Positions 18,531-28,440 are shown, counted from the first letter of the stretch. The stretch is DNA of 30,703 nucleotides from Chara braunii (GCA_003427395.1 BFEA01000120.1:603691-634393); one strand, 5' to 3'. Translations and numbers: made by a program. The notes: generated by a model not told the origin, from the letters alone.

Positions 18531-19196
18531 GTGGTGTTTTGCTCGGGTCTCGATACCTGCGACGGTTCTTGTTTCTCAAATCTGTTCCCTGATCCGGGTT
18601 TCGAATCCCCGGTAAACGTGTTTCGACCTTCATGACTTTTCGTTCATCCTGGTTTCGTCCCCCGGGACAAGTGCATTTCGGACTTAGTGTGAACCGGTAG
18701 AGACTGTTTGTGGGATGTTTTCGATCAGTAGTACATGTCGTTTGGACCACTGATACTACAGACGAGCGCAGTTTGGTGAAGCGCCTAATTTTATTTTGTT
18801 GACCGGCCTGGTAAGGCGCTTTGTTGCTTAGTAAGTAGGCTACCTATAATACCAATGATTGTCTCGTTGACGGTCCTTTTTGGGTCCGACGTTTAGTCTG
18901 CATGTTGGCGTTTCCGGCGATGTCGCTGGTTGATGACGGAGGAGGGAAGTGGAAGGAGTGGCGTTAGCTAAGGGTTGAAGTTTGGCGGATTCCCCCTGAG
19001 GAAGGCCGCGTGGCGCCGACCGAAACCGGTCGGGGTGCCATACCCACCGGTGTGACAATCGACTTTGTTTTGCACTGGATTGTAATCATTTTTCCATTGT
19101 GAGTTTGCTTTCGCAATCTTGCCTTGGACTTGTTGGTTCTTCTTTTGCAACTACTGTTCTCTTTGAGATCTTGTTAAACTATCAAACAACTTTTGA
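18531..19196 (+). repeat. PLE-B right pseudo-LTR
   Basis: Direct repeat of 13113-13778 at a constant offset of 5418 bp, with few substitutions. It ends at ATCAAACAACTTTTGA, after which AT-rich flanking DNA begins. Confidence 0.92.
18972..19045 (+). ncRNA. Hammerhead-ribozyme-like motif, right pLTR
   Basis: Same core as in the left pLTR: CTGAGGA 18996-19002, GAAA 19022-19025, GTC 19029-19031, with CCCC/GGGG and GGGT/ACCC in stem I. Compared with the left copy, one G to C change in the 3' strand of stem II (GCGCC for GCGGC) breaks a pair in the inner part of that stem, so this copy is more likely inactive. Confidence 0.5.
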
Positions 19197-19629
19197 CATT
19201 ATCATACTAAGTGTTAATACTAAGAAATATTGCAACATTTCCTTTATACTTCGATGTCATCTTGAATGAATCATAATGCAAATCATTCTAAAAGTTTAAT
19301 GATTAAAAATTGACTTAAAAAAAAATATTTTATTTCTTAATTTGCAAACGAAGTTCATGATTGTCGATCAAATTATTAACGGGACACAAGTCAATTTTTT
19401 TACTGTTATAAATTTCAGAGATAAGATACAATCAGCCACAAAGTATTCATCCAGTTAATAAATACTTCAGGATGATTATAACATATATTATCTCACTTCA
19501 TGAAATATTTATAGAGACCCACAATTATTATTATTATTTTTCTTTGCCTTTATTCACTATACAACAGATAAGCAACACTGATATTCATTTTTTAACCAAA
19601 CAATATTGCTTTACGAAAAACCATTTACC
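19197..19629. other. AT-rich flank, no gene seen
   Basis: A+T-rich sequence with short homopolymer runs. There is no open frame of note and no repeat structure I can support. The last 8 bases (19622-19629) are the left copy of the MITE target duplication. Confidence 0.7.
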
Positions 19630-20104
19630 CTAGGTTACCAGTCGTCCGATGGCCGGACGTCTCCTCCAACCGTCCGGTAGGGGGGTTGTCCGGGATTCCG
19701 GACAACCACTTTTTGGCATTAAAAAAAAAAAAAAAAAAAAGACAATGTTGCGCATGCCATAGAGACCCCCCATAAAAAAATTTAGAATTTTATGAGCATT
19801 TGGTGATAGGGGGCTTTTTGGGGGGGGGGGGGGGGTACGAGAGGTTTTGGTGGGGATAGGAGGGGTATATAGGTGGGGATTAGAAAATTTGAAGATTTTT
19901 ATCTTTTTTTTCTACTGGCTCAAATGAGCCAAAATTTTGGTGGCATACACCTTATGCAAGTTAGAAACCACATGATTTTTTTCAAAAAAAAAAAACTTTT
20001 GCGCTAGGTCGGACAACCCCTGTCCGATCCGACGTCCGACCAGACGTCCGGTCGGACATCGCGGACGGTTAGGGGGGTCCCGGATGTCCGGTAAAACAAC
20101 CTAG
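19630..20104. mobile_element. 475-bp non-autonomous hAT-like MITE
   Basis: The ends CTAGGTT (19630) and AACCTAG (to 20104) are perfect 7-bp terminal inverted repeats. Beyond a 5-nt offset, pairing continues loosely (ACC, TCCG). CATTTACC flanks the element on both sides (19622-19629, 20105-20112), an 8-bp target duplication as made by hAT transposases. Subterminal regions are packed with CCGGAC/GTCCGG motifs, including a perfect 10-bp stem GGTTGTCCGG-GATT-CCGGACAACC at 19684-19707. It has no coding capacity. The interior has poly(A) at about 19721-19740 and a 16-G run at 19820-19835. Confidence 0.8.
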
Positions 20105-20112
20105 CATTTACC

Positions 20113-21287
20113 TTAGGTTCGCGAATTTGTTTAAGGAAATTTTCTTGATAGACTCCAATCAACGTCTAACTGTGAACACATTTTTTTTGACTTCTGACTT
20201 TTTTTTTTCTTCTTTAATTTCCATATGTTTTAACTTGAAACAGTGCTACCAAATATTTCAGATACATGAGGTAATTCACTATTGGTTTGTAATCCAATTG
20301 CAAAGTCTCCTTCCTTAGTTTCATTATCCTTTATCTTTAATGGAGAGGGGAGGTGCACAAACACTTCAGAGATTTATCGTTGCATAAACAAATTAAGTCT
20401 CGTATATTTTTTTTAATAAGTTAAGTCTCATATATTTGTATTTTTCATAGTTTTTTTACTAGAACAATAATAACTTTATGCTCGGGGTAGATTTATCTCC
20501 AGTACCACTTTTAACTATGTTATTTTGTCCATCCAGATTCAATTTGCTTTTAATTTCTCCACGTTTATATACCTTTTGATTTTTTCATATCCTCAAGAGC
20601 CCCTTTGCATTATAACTACGCTACTTACTTTTATAAATAATTTGTCACCGGATCAACTGTCTTTCTTTGCCAACCCTTTTTTTTTAACAAACTTTATGAA
20701 GCAAAGTCCAAAGAATGGTGGTTGTATCCTTCAATAGCATTTGAGCGCGCAGTTTGACAAACAACCCATTAATATAGGTTTTCGAGTGCACAACACTTAA
20801 CCCCTTATTCGTTATCTCCTATAATACTTTTCCAACCACTTTGACAAATGTTGTTATTCCCCAACTTTTTCTTCAAGAACCTGATAGCCGCCTATCAGAT
20901 TTTGATACATGTTTTTTTCTCAAATCGTTTACTAAAACTCAGTTAGAGGATGAAAAAAATAAAGGCAAAAGACGACAAGAAGGAAAATAGTTTGGACAAG
21001 GATTCAAGGAGAGGGAAAAACACTGACACAAGATAAAAAAGTATCGCAAATTTATCTCGAACCCGACTTGACTCGCGTAAAAAGGCATGGATAGTATCGA
21101 GTTAGTCATAAACCGTGGCTTGATCCTACTGGTTTCGACTAGCGCCACCCAACCATCATCAAGGATTTGTCGGTTGTCGGTGATTGAAACTAACACCGCA
21201 GTTTTTTTTATCTTGTGAGATCACTGTGAATATTTATAGATGACATGTAAAAAAAAACACGGAATCATGGATCAAAAAATCCTCAAG
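20113..21287. other. AT-rich spacer, no gene seen
   Basis: Mostly A+T-rich single-copy-looking DNA. One small perfect hairpin, CTGATAG-CCGC-CTATCAG, lies at 20881-20898. Open frames (20525-20737 plus, 20939-21196 minus) are short, compositionally biased and without domains, so I do not call them. Confidence 0.65.
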
Positions 21288-21290
21288 TTA

Positions 21291-23040
21291 AGGCGTCGTT
21301 AGACACTCCTCGGGAATGTGACTCCAAGGATTTCATCATTGTTACACCTATCCTCGGAGATGAAATTCCAAATAAAAATATAAAAACACTCCGAGGACAA
21401 ATCCTCGGGCTCCAAGGACTTCCCAGCCAAATCGTCCTCGGCTCCAAGGGATCTAGCAAGGTCACTTGGAGCTTGAGTATTCACAATTATCGGGGTGTCC
21501 ACCTGGAACGTATAAGGAAATTTAGAGGCCGAAGGTGGTCCAGTCGTGGTCTACGGGGGAAGCGACAAATATTGTCAGCCTTCAACATCGTGGATGTCCT
21601 CGAATGGCCTACGACATTTACCGTTGGCGGAGGAGGGCGACAGGGAGAGTTGTCGATTGCAACCGGTTGTTTTGGTCGTCCGTCGCATTCTGGCGAGGTC
21701 TTTAACAGTCGAGAATATGAAACTTTTAGGCGTGCTAGCAGCCACTCGCCAATAATGATCTCCTTGGAGTATTTCGAACTGGCGTGTGTTGCCACTTTCT
21801 ACACATGCAACAAGAGATGTGCCTGCGGAGTGTCCTTGTTTTCTGTCGTTCATGGTCGACCTCCACCGACGGATCACCGTAGGCTGCCACTGTTGTTGCT
21901 CATCGCCTTACCGATCGTCATGGTTGTTGTATTTGACTACTGTTTTTTTGGGCAACTTTTGGGAGGAAACAAACGAGGCATCTCAGAAGTATTCCTCTGT
22001 AGCGTCATTATACACCCGCAGATCTTCCCACATCCCGCCTATTCTCCGTTTCATCCACCTTCTTGGTGTCACGCGAGGGAGCACACCGGAACCCAGTGCA
22101 ACGCACAGTTGGACGATGGCCTTCGAAGTCGTCATGCAGTCAGAAACGCCAAATACTCTTCGTATGGGAAGCCTTTGCCTGAGCCTCGACAACTTCACTT
22201 TCATCCGCCTAAACACTCTTTCCACGTCACGACGGACGACAACGACCAACATTGTCGCTGCCATCACCATCTTGTCCATGGATGTCAGCACAACACGCCC
22301 ACCTACCCCACCGCCCTCCATTGTTGACACGTCAGCCACAATTTATGCGTCTTCAAGGCAACCACGAAGGATGATGACACAACGTAGGACTTCGCCCACT
22401 GAAACTTACGTTCCAAAGTGCCACGCGCCATCAGCAAAGAAGCTGAGCATTTTTTTTCATTGCCTCTTAGTTGTTGTTTTTTTATTATTGCGCTACGAGG
22501 TCCCACGCGCCGTCAGTGAAGGAGCGTGGTCGCCCACTGAAGCTTGTGCTGCAAGGTGCCACGCGCCGTTAGAGAAGGAGTCGAGCTCACGACGAAACAC
22601 TACACACTGCTTGCCAACGTCATCACTGAAAGGGGCAACCACACTCCCATGTAGATTGGAAGGCGAGGAAAACAAGCTATCGGCTACCCCGCCGCCAAAT
22701 TGGGATAGCCTGTGCGTCGCCTACCCGTCGTCACTCAAATTTCAAATTTCGAACGGGAACATTCCCGCCTTTTTATTTCTTTTTTTTTTGGCGGCCCCCA
22801 CATGTTTGAGTCGTTTGCCTGTGGACCAACATGCCTCTTGAGTGGGCATCCCAAACTGGAGCACAAACATATCTCCTGCGGCCACGTATACTCGTATAAA
22901 TCTGGTCGAGGAAACGCCCCGAGGAACTGTCCTCATAACCATTCCCTGAGGACAGGTCGAACGATGCCTCCAAAAAACCAAAATTTCCCCGAGAATTCGT
23001 CCTCGGGGCCGAGGACGCCCCATAGTGACTAATGACCCCC
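21291..23040 (-). mobile_element. 1750-bp PIF/Harbinger-like DNA transposon, defective
   Basis: TTA flanks it on both sides (21288-21290 and 23041-23043), the usual 3-bp target site of PIF/Harbinger. The ends GGCGTCGTTAGACACT (left) and, inverted, GGGGTCATTAGTCACT (right) match at 13 of 16 positions. Both subterminal regions (about 21305-21440 and 22905-23015) are dense in CCTCGG/CCGAGG motifs, in both orientations. A transposase N-terminal fragment lies on the minus strand. The DDE catalytic part is not recognisable, so the copy is non-autonomous. A ~60-bp segment (GCCCACTGAA...GTGCCACGCGCC) is repeated at about 22394 and 22532. Confidence 0.72.
21983..22321 (-). pseudogene. PIF/Harbinger-like transposase, N-terminal fragment
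   Basis: The first ATG on the minus strand is at 22321 (MEGGGVGG); the frame itself opens slightly earlier with GTG. The C-terminal part of the fragment reads PRRWMKRRIGG, then MWEDLRVYNDATEEYF, and a stop at 21983-21985. I recognise the R-W-x-K-R-x-G-G-x-W-x-D-L...D-A-T-x-x-Y-F pattern from the region before the HTH domain of PIF-type transposases; this is memory of the family, not a search. The expected continuation (FRDKLRMS-like) is lost. Downstream minus-strand frames to about 21500 show no DDE signature. Position and strand fit the enclosing TTA-flanked element. Confidence 0.5.
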
Positions 23041-23043
23041 TTA

Positions 23044-23427
23044 GGCACAAACATGGTACCACCACCAACTCCCAACCTTCGAGAGAATAACCTAGCCTAC
23101 TTCGTACACCAGATTCAGAGCTGCACTACAAAAGCACCCGGTAGACCCAAAAGACACGCCCACATCATTTTTGGAACATATCCCAGGTCAAACGTTATAA
23201 TCTCAAGTGTAGATAAGGATCCTCATATCAACCACGCTATTTAGGACAAGGACCACAAGGATTTGAAAACCCTATATACTGCAAAAGAAATGTCAAAGAG
23301 GCAAAACAAGCCCTAAATCCGGACCAGAGTTCCCCTAGTGCATACTCCTCCCCCCCCCCAAAAAAAAAAAAAAAACTGGTTCTTTGTGACATCCGTTAAA
23401 ATTGGAACGATACAGAGAATATAGAGG
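23044..23427. other. Unassigned spacer with a C-run/poly(A) junction
   Basis: No gene seen. A C run followed by about 16 A (about 23350-23375) may be the 3' end of an older plus-strand retroelement whose body I cannot recognise. Confidence 0.5.
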
Positions 23428-25260
23428 TTGATCATGCCCAATCAACATGACCAATTACTCGGTCACACGATCTCTTATACACAAGACTTGATGACAAATT
23501 CAGCACAAATTTTGGCATCCATCCACAAGGCGCTAGCCCCTTGGGTCAAACATAGGGGAGTGAGTCTAATGGGCGGAGCAGTGGTGATTAACAATTCGGT
23601 TCTTTCCAATATATGGAACCAACGAGCTCTTTTTCAGTTGAATCAGTCAACACAACGAGCACTTGTACACATTTTGGCACACTCTTTGTGGAAGGAGGAA
23701 GATAGCGATGTTGTGGAAGGTGGAAGATAGTGATGCTGTGTTTTTGACCAAAGTGGCGTGGACCACTGTTGCCCAACCTAAGAGGTTGGACGGACTATCT
23801 GTTCTTGACCCAGGCCGACAGATTGCAGCCCTGCTACCGAGATGGGTGCCATGGGCAGTCTTGTCTGGTCCGACCTGCCCATGGCGACGGTTGGCGGACT
23901 TCTTTTTGTCGAAAGTCTGGAACTGGCGAGATGGACGTTGTGTATGGCGTGCGACTTTCATTCCTGCTTACTTGAGAAAGAAACTGTCTGATGGAGTTTG
24001 GAAAGGCATATTGCAAGCATGGCAAAACTATGTTCCATGACTGTGCTCACCTCCGTTAGTTATGGAGCGTATTCTTGTCCAACCACTTTTTGAAAATCCT
24101 TGGATTCTGGCAGAAAATGATCTGCCTTTTGCTTGTTTTGGTCTTGGAGCGTTTGGGAAGTTCTGGATGGCGAGAGGGGTGGGGACAATTTTTGACATTT
24201 GGGACCTCTACAGATGAGATTGGAAAACAGTGTTACAGTTGTTCCCTAAACTGTCAGGTCTCAGACAACAAGCAGTGCATTTGGCCGCAATATGCGACGC
24301 GGTGCCGGCTCAATGGATCGGTACATTACGAGTGGGGAAAGTGTTGCACAAGGACACTTGGTACAGAAAGTCCAACGAAGAAGAGCTGATTTGCCTGTGG
24401 AAAATTGAGAATGTCCTGCAATCAGGGGAAGTGTGGACTTCGGTTTGGAATTGCAAGGACCACAGCAATCCCTGGGCCAACCATTGGTCCTTGAGGAACA
24501 ACAAACGCCTCTTTCTCCACTGTCGCAACTCTTCTCAGTGTGTGTGTTGGAGTACCATGATTGTGTTCGGCCGTTTGCAGCTTCAGTTCCAGCCTGCGAA
24601 CTGTCAGTGGATTCGCACGATTGGGCGTGGAAACATCCCCTCAAACCCGCGAAGAAGGTGTGACTTTATGATTATTCTACGAGATTGGGATATGAACTAG
24701 CTCGGCTAGATCTAGATATCGGGTGGTAGGTGGTCAGATGCTGGATTGCTTATAATTGGGTGGGAAATACAACAGAACGTCTGGCTTCGGCGCCGCCGCG
24801 CTTTTGTAAATTGTTGCTGGATCTGTCGATAATTAAACAAGCCAGTTTACTGTGGCTCATCATGCATCAAGCATTGCCAACGACCAATTGGTGTGCTAAA
24901 AAAACGACCAAAGTTATGCCCTTGTGTGTCATATATCCAGAAACTAGAATCGAAGATTTGTAATATATGTTGCTTCACTTTGAGTTGTCTAGAACATTTT
25001 GGGAATGGTGGCGGGGGGGAGTCCCCGTGATCCCACAAAACTCTTCAAGATGGACTGATGATTTTGTCCTTTTGGGAAGTGCGTCTCACAGACAATCATC
25101 TCTTGCAGCTTTAGGCTATACTGAAGAATCATTGAGGAGAGCGATCCTCTGGACGTTGTGGACCCTCAGAAGCTCGGCAGTTAGAAGAAGGGAACATCTT
25201 ACCCCTCCTATGATTAGAGCGGAAGATCAATCAAGTCATTGCTACGGATTGGACACATAA
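23428..25260 (+). pseudogene. LINE-B ORF2 C-terminal part, decayed
   Basis: Begins inside the RT thumb: RGVSLMGGAVVINNSVLSNI aligns with the IGRATVINTFITSKIW block of LINE-A, and SLWKEE with LLWKGN. Then KVAWTTVAQPKRLDGLSVLD, again as in LINE-A, followed by the connection region (LFENPWI, a GLG block, D-x-W-D-LYR and a TGA near 24221-24223, then LQLFPKL, AQWIGTLRVGK) and a degraded zf-RVT region (IMHQALPTTNW ... FWEWW near 24840-25010). A 25-bp tandem duplication at about 23698-23740 (GAAGATAGYGATG twice) causes one frameshift; at least two further frame changes and stops (near 24700 and 24961) follow. Endonuclease, RT palm and 3' UTR are missing. It ends where the poly(T) of another element begins at 25302. 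Confidence 0.8.
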
Positions 25261-25301
25261 AGTTGTGAGCAAAGGGTATAGAGCCAAAGCGATGAATAAG
25301 G

Positions 25302-25400
25302 TTTTTTTTTTTTTTTTTTTTTTTGAAAACAAGGCTGTAATCTATTCGTGGGGAGCAGCACGTGCCGGGAACCGGGCCCAGCGTCCCATATAGAAATGTA
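25302..25400 (-). mobile_element. 3' end of a minus-strand LINE: poly(A) tail plus stem-loop
   Basis: The 23 T at 25302-25324 are a poly(A) tail on the minus strand. Upstream of it on that strand lie CTCCCCACGAATAGATT and then the stem-loop at 25364-25382. The plus-strand LINE at the window end has the same order: stem-loop, GCTCCCCACCAATAGAT, poly(A). So this is the 3' terminus of a related LINE, inserted next to LINE-B. Its body to the right cannot be followed with confidence; the minus-strand ORF2 fragment at 26871-28440 may belong to it. Confidence 0.75.
25364..25382 (-). other. LINE 3' UTR stem-loop (locus 2)
   Basis: Minus strand GCTGGG-CCCGGTT-CCCGGC, preceded by GGGAC. The loop is identical to that at 30631-30649 and 3202-3220. 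Relative to GCTGGA/TCCAGC, the inner A-U pair has become G-C on both sides and one U-A pair has become a U-G wobble, so all six pairs are kept. Confidence 0.8.
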
Positions 25401-26084
25401 CATAGAAGTATAAAAGTTTGAGAAACCGAGGCCATGACAACAATTTAGGCAAAGTTCAGAAACGACTCAGAACCCCCCCAATCAATCCTTTTTACCTCAC
25501 TCTGGCAAGCCTTACTGAAGCAGAGCCACCATCTCCGATGTTATTGTACCCTAACTCCATCCTACGAGTTAGCCCCTCACTAGTAGGATGCTTAATATCC
25601 AACCGTCAACTCCTCTCACCTTTTCTTGAAAAATTAAGAAGACCTCCCCCTGCCAGCATTGATTGCCCCGGAAACCAGGGGATTAACTGAGCAGGGACGA
25701 TCCTAATAGTAGGTAAAATTGAAAAATATGAAAACATGCAACCTCTAAAACAATCAACCTAAAAAATCCTGCTTCCATCATCGAAAGGAAAAACCTCAAT
25801 GGAGTTAACAGCATGTGGTCGGTACCCGCCAAGATACTTGGCGCCAATCGCATTCACCCCACTCAAGTTATGTTCACATTGGACACAATTCTCAGGTTTG
25901 GTGAACATTACTGTAGGAGTTCATGAAACACCTGAGCTCATTTTTTCGTCATTTTTTTTGTGAAGCTATGGTGAAATACAGTATGAATTCGGTAAATTAC
26001 AGTGTGTAATATAGTTCGAAATAATGTTGTTTTAGATGATGCTCTAATGAATATTGTACATGTGATAATCACTGCCCGGATGCT
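25401..26084. other. Unassigned, possibly minus-strand LINE 3' UTR; no gene seen
   Basis: Short frames only, none with a domain. The part nearest 25400 is probably LINE 3' UTR because of its position behind the tail and stem-loop. Beyond about 25700 I cannot assign it. Confidence 0.45.
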
Positions 26085-26405
26085 TGTACTCAGTACAGTC
26101 CAGCAGGACGGGATTATGGGTTATAGGTTGTCTACGTATTGGTTTAAAGGGTTGGGTTTTGTTTCGTTTCTGCAGCCTGGACCTGCACCCGACTGGAGTG
26201 GGGCTGTGAAAGTTTGTGAGGAACGTCCGTCATGTACTTAGTACAGTCCAGCAGGATGGGGTTATAGGTTGTGTCTACTTTTGCTTCAGTATTGGTTTGA
26301 AGGGTTGGGTTTGGTTCTGTTTCTGCAGCCTGGACTTCAAGTTGCACCCGCCCGGAGTAGCTGGGCGTTGGCCTGGGGTTGTGAAAATCTGTAAGGGGTG
26401 TCGGG
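26085..26405. repeat. Two-copy tandem repeat, ~149-170 bp
   Basis: Copies at 26085-26232 and 26233-26405 both contain GTACAGTCCAGCAGGA, TATAGGTTGT, GTATTGGTTT(A/G)AAGGGTTGG and TTTCTGCAGCCTGGAC. The second has small insertions. Nature unknown. Confidence 0.85.
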
Positions 26406-26435
26406 CCCGCTTCTCGGTAATTTGATATAAAAAAG

Positions 26436-26507
26436 CAAGAAAAAAAAAAAAACTTTGCAGCATACTATAGAAATAAAAAAATAAAAAATAAAACAACAAC
26501 AACAACA
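26436..26507. repeat. A-rich and (CAA)n microsatellite
   Basis: An A run, then AAATAAAAAAT repeats, then (CAA)n and CAATAA. This could be the 3' tail of a plus-strand element ending here (the tandem repeat lies just upstream) or simple sequence. Confidence 0.75.
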
Positions 26508-26870
26508 ATAACTCTGCAGCACAGGCCGCAGGGGAGACTGGATCAAATCAGAGTCCGTGAACTCTGTGATAACTTGAAGGAGGGGAATTGGTCTTGCACA
26601 TTGTGGGCAGGCGGGGGCCAAGTCCCACTTACCCAAATGATCTATTTTTTACCGCAGATTCGGAAGATCAACGGTCAGAAATCAAGGATCAGCGTAAGTG
26701 GGACATGTGTCCGGGACTCCAATCCGAGCCCTGCACTTAGACCCTCAAACCATGATCTTGGCGTGGTTCCAAGCACATGGATTATAGCTCCACGACCGGC
26801 TATGATCTGCTGCCATCAGTGCTGAAGTGGTTGCATTCCCGGCGGGATCAGTACGAAGGATTTATTCCAA
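26508..26870. other. Unassigned spacer with an 11-bp inverted repeat
   Basis: No gene seen. GTCCCACTTAC (26622-26632) is perfectly complementary to GTAAGTGGGAC (26694-26704), 61 bp apart. No target duplication or other transposon end was recognised. Confidence 0.5.
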
Positions 26871-28440
26871 TTAACCGATGCATAGAGATATGGCAAAATT
26901 ATTATGTCGTACCCTGCAAAGTTTGAAACGCCACATCAGTGGGCGGCATGACCGCCACTTCGTCGTCGGCAAAAGCCTCCAATTTAAATCGTTGTCCTGA
27001 AGGCAACAATAATCCCGATATATGTTCTTGGTTCTGGTAAGTGTATGCAACACTTCTACGTATAAAATATACAGATAAGGCACCAACGGGCACCCTTGCC
27101 TAATAGAGCGCGTCAACTGAATCGGCGGGGAGAGGTAACTTTCCATTAATACTCAAATGAGATGTGCTATTGTTACACATAGCTGCCACCCCTGCTTTAA
27201 ACCTTGGCCCAAACCCAAACGTGGTAAGAGTGACCTACAAAAACTCTCATCCAACCCGATCATAAACCTTCTCCAAATCCAACAATATGATCATATACTA
27301 CCCTTCCCCCGAAAGCACGAATTCCACGATCTTTTCCACCATCATCACATTATGTAGAATCTGTCTTCCACTCGAAAACCCAGTCTGGGATGTATGGATA
27401 ATATGGGGGAGCACTGTCTGCAATCTAAAAGCCAAAATTTTGGCAATTTTTTTTAATAATGATGGCATGAGGGTACTTGGTCTATAATTGCGCACGTCTG
27501 CTGCATCCGTTTTTTTTCTACAGAAGCGAAATAACGTCCGTGATCATGTCCAACGGGGGAGAAGCCCCGTCCCATACAGACTAAAACATTGTAAGCAGCA
27601 ACGACGCCAATTGCAATGCATATTTTCGAAAAAAATACCTCGGCATTCCATCCACTCCGGGGACTTTATGCCTTGGTGAGGCACGATAAGCACGCAAGAC
27701 CTCTGAGAGGGTCATATCTGCCTCCAAAAGTTGCAGATGAGAGAGAGGGTGTCAGGACTGTCCGCAGTTTGGTCCACACAGTATGATGAAAATTTGTCAA
27801 CAATTGGTTTTCCGTATACTGTGCTTGCGAGACCCGCAACTCTTCATAAAACGACGACATATTGTTTATTATACCCACTGTGCTCTCTGCGACCGGTGCT
27901 ACAGGATCTGTAGGGTGTGCCACGACTCTGATCGGTGTCGGTGTTAGTTTTAGGCGGTGCCCTCGAAGGAAAGCTGCAGCCATTCTGTCACCTTTGGTCA
28001 TCCATAATACTTTGTTTTCGTTGGCCGCAACCCTGAGTGTCGGCAACACCTTTAGGGCTCAACGTTGACGCACAGAGTCTAGTCGTATCATGAGTGTGAT
28101 TTCGTCCAAAGAGGACGCCAATGTCAATCGTGCCAACTGTTCATTCAAATCAGCCAAGGCCGACCATCAATTTGCCCTCAAGAATTTTTTAAACACGAGA
28201 CCCATGCTCTTAACAGTCCTCAGCCCCCGCCCAAAAACCACGCGGTCGTAGACAGGCACAATGGTCTAGACAAAACCCAATCAGTCAAAATATTGTGCAT
28301 ATATTGGGTCATATACCCTGAGTCAAGGACCCATTATGAAAGGGTACTTTTATTCATGCCCGCTCTAACAACGGGGTGTTCATAGCACTCCACAAAGAGG
28401 GGCAGGTGATCTGATCCTCCATACAGGATAATACTACATT
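26871..28440 (-). pseudogene. LINE-C ORF2 segment (endonuclease end to RT motif C), decayed
   Basis: Minus-strand order: GGSDHLPLFVE, the endonuclease C-terminal SDH motif, near 28400-28425; linker FKKFLRANWW and LNEQLARLTLASSLDEI; a stop in VRQR*AL at about 28066; WMTKGDRMAAAFLRGH (about 27990) and SSFYEELRV; RT with MRNYRPSTLMPSLLKKIAKI (about 27490), TSQTGFSSGRQILHNV, the block IQLTRSIRQGCPLVP (about 27115), and AFADDEVAVM (motif C, about 26960). Several frame changes separate these blocks. The segment stops soon after motif C, and the start of the endonuclease is absent. The sequence differs from LINE-A (which has ALADD), so it is another family. It meets the plus-strand LINE-D at about 28440. 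Confidence 0.82.

Larger units (their letters stand above)
13113..19196 (+). mobile_element. PLE-B: full-length Penelope-like element with pLTRs
   Basis: The layout is left pLTR (13113-13778), leader, ORF1 (13980-15236), ORF2 (15237-18120), 3' UTR, right pLTR (18531-19196). The unit length is 5418 bp, measured between equivalent bases in the two pLTRs. PLEs are known for partly tandem copies that leave direct repeats called pseudo-LTRs, and many carry hammerhead ribozymes in them; both hold here. The nuclease lies N-terminal to the RT, as in the permuted Chlamys-type PLEs of green algae; canonical PLEs have it at the C-terminus. Both ORFs carry stops, so this copy is dead. No target-site duplication could be defined because of poly(T) at the left edge. 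Confidence 0.88.

Noticed and set aside
9583-19196. Classification as LTR retrotransposon because of direct repeats and a gag-like ORF
   Set aside because: ORF2 has no protease, RNase H or integrase; the RT blocks and GIY-YIG nuclease are those of PLEs, and the repeats lack TG...CA ends.
21473-22841. Two long plus-strand frames (284 and 351 codons) in the PIF-like element
   Set aside because: They overlap each other and the minus-strand transposase fragment, with low-complexity H/P/T/S composition; they are antisense shadows.
23647-24040. Separate gene on the minus strand opposite LINE-B
   Set aside because: The plus strand carries clear LINE ORF2 blocks over the same bases; the minus frame is a shadow.
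25364-25400. Rho-independent-type terminator from the stem-loop beside a T run
   Set aside because: The T run is a reverse-strand poly(A) tail of a LINE, and the same stem-loop recurs in other LINE 3' UTRs on the sense strand.
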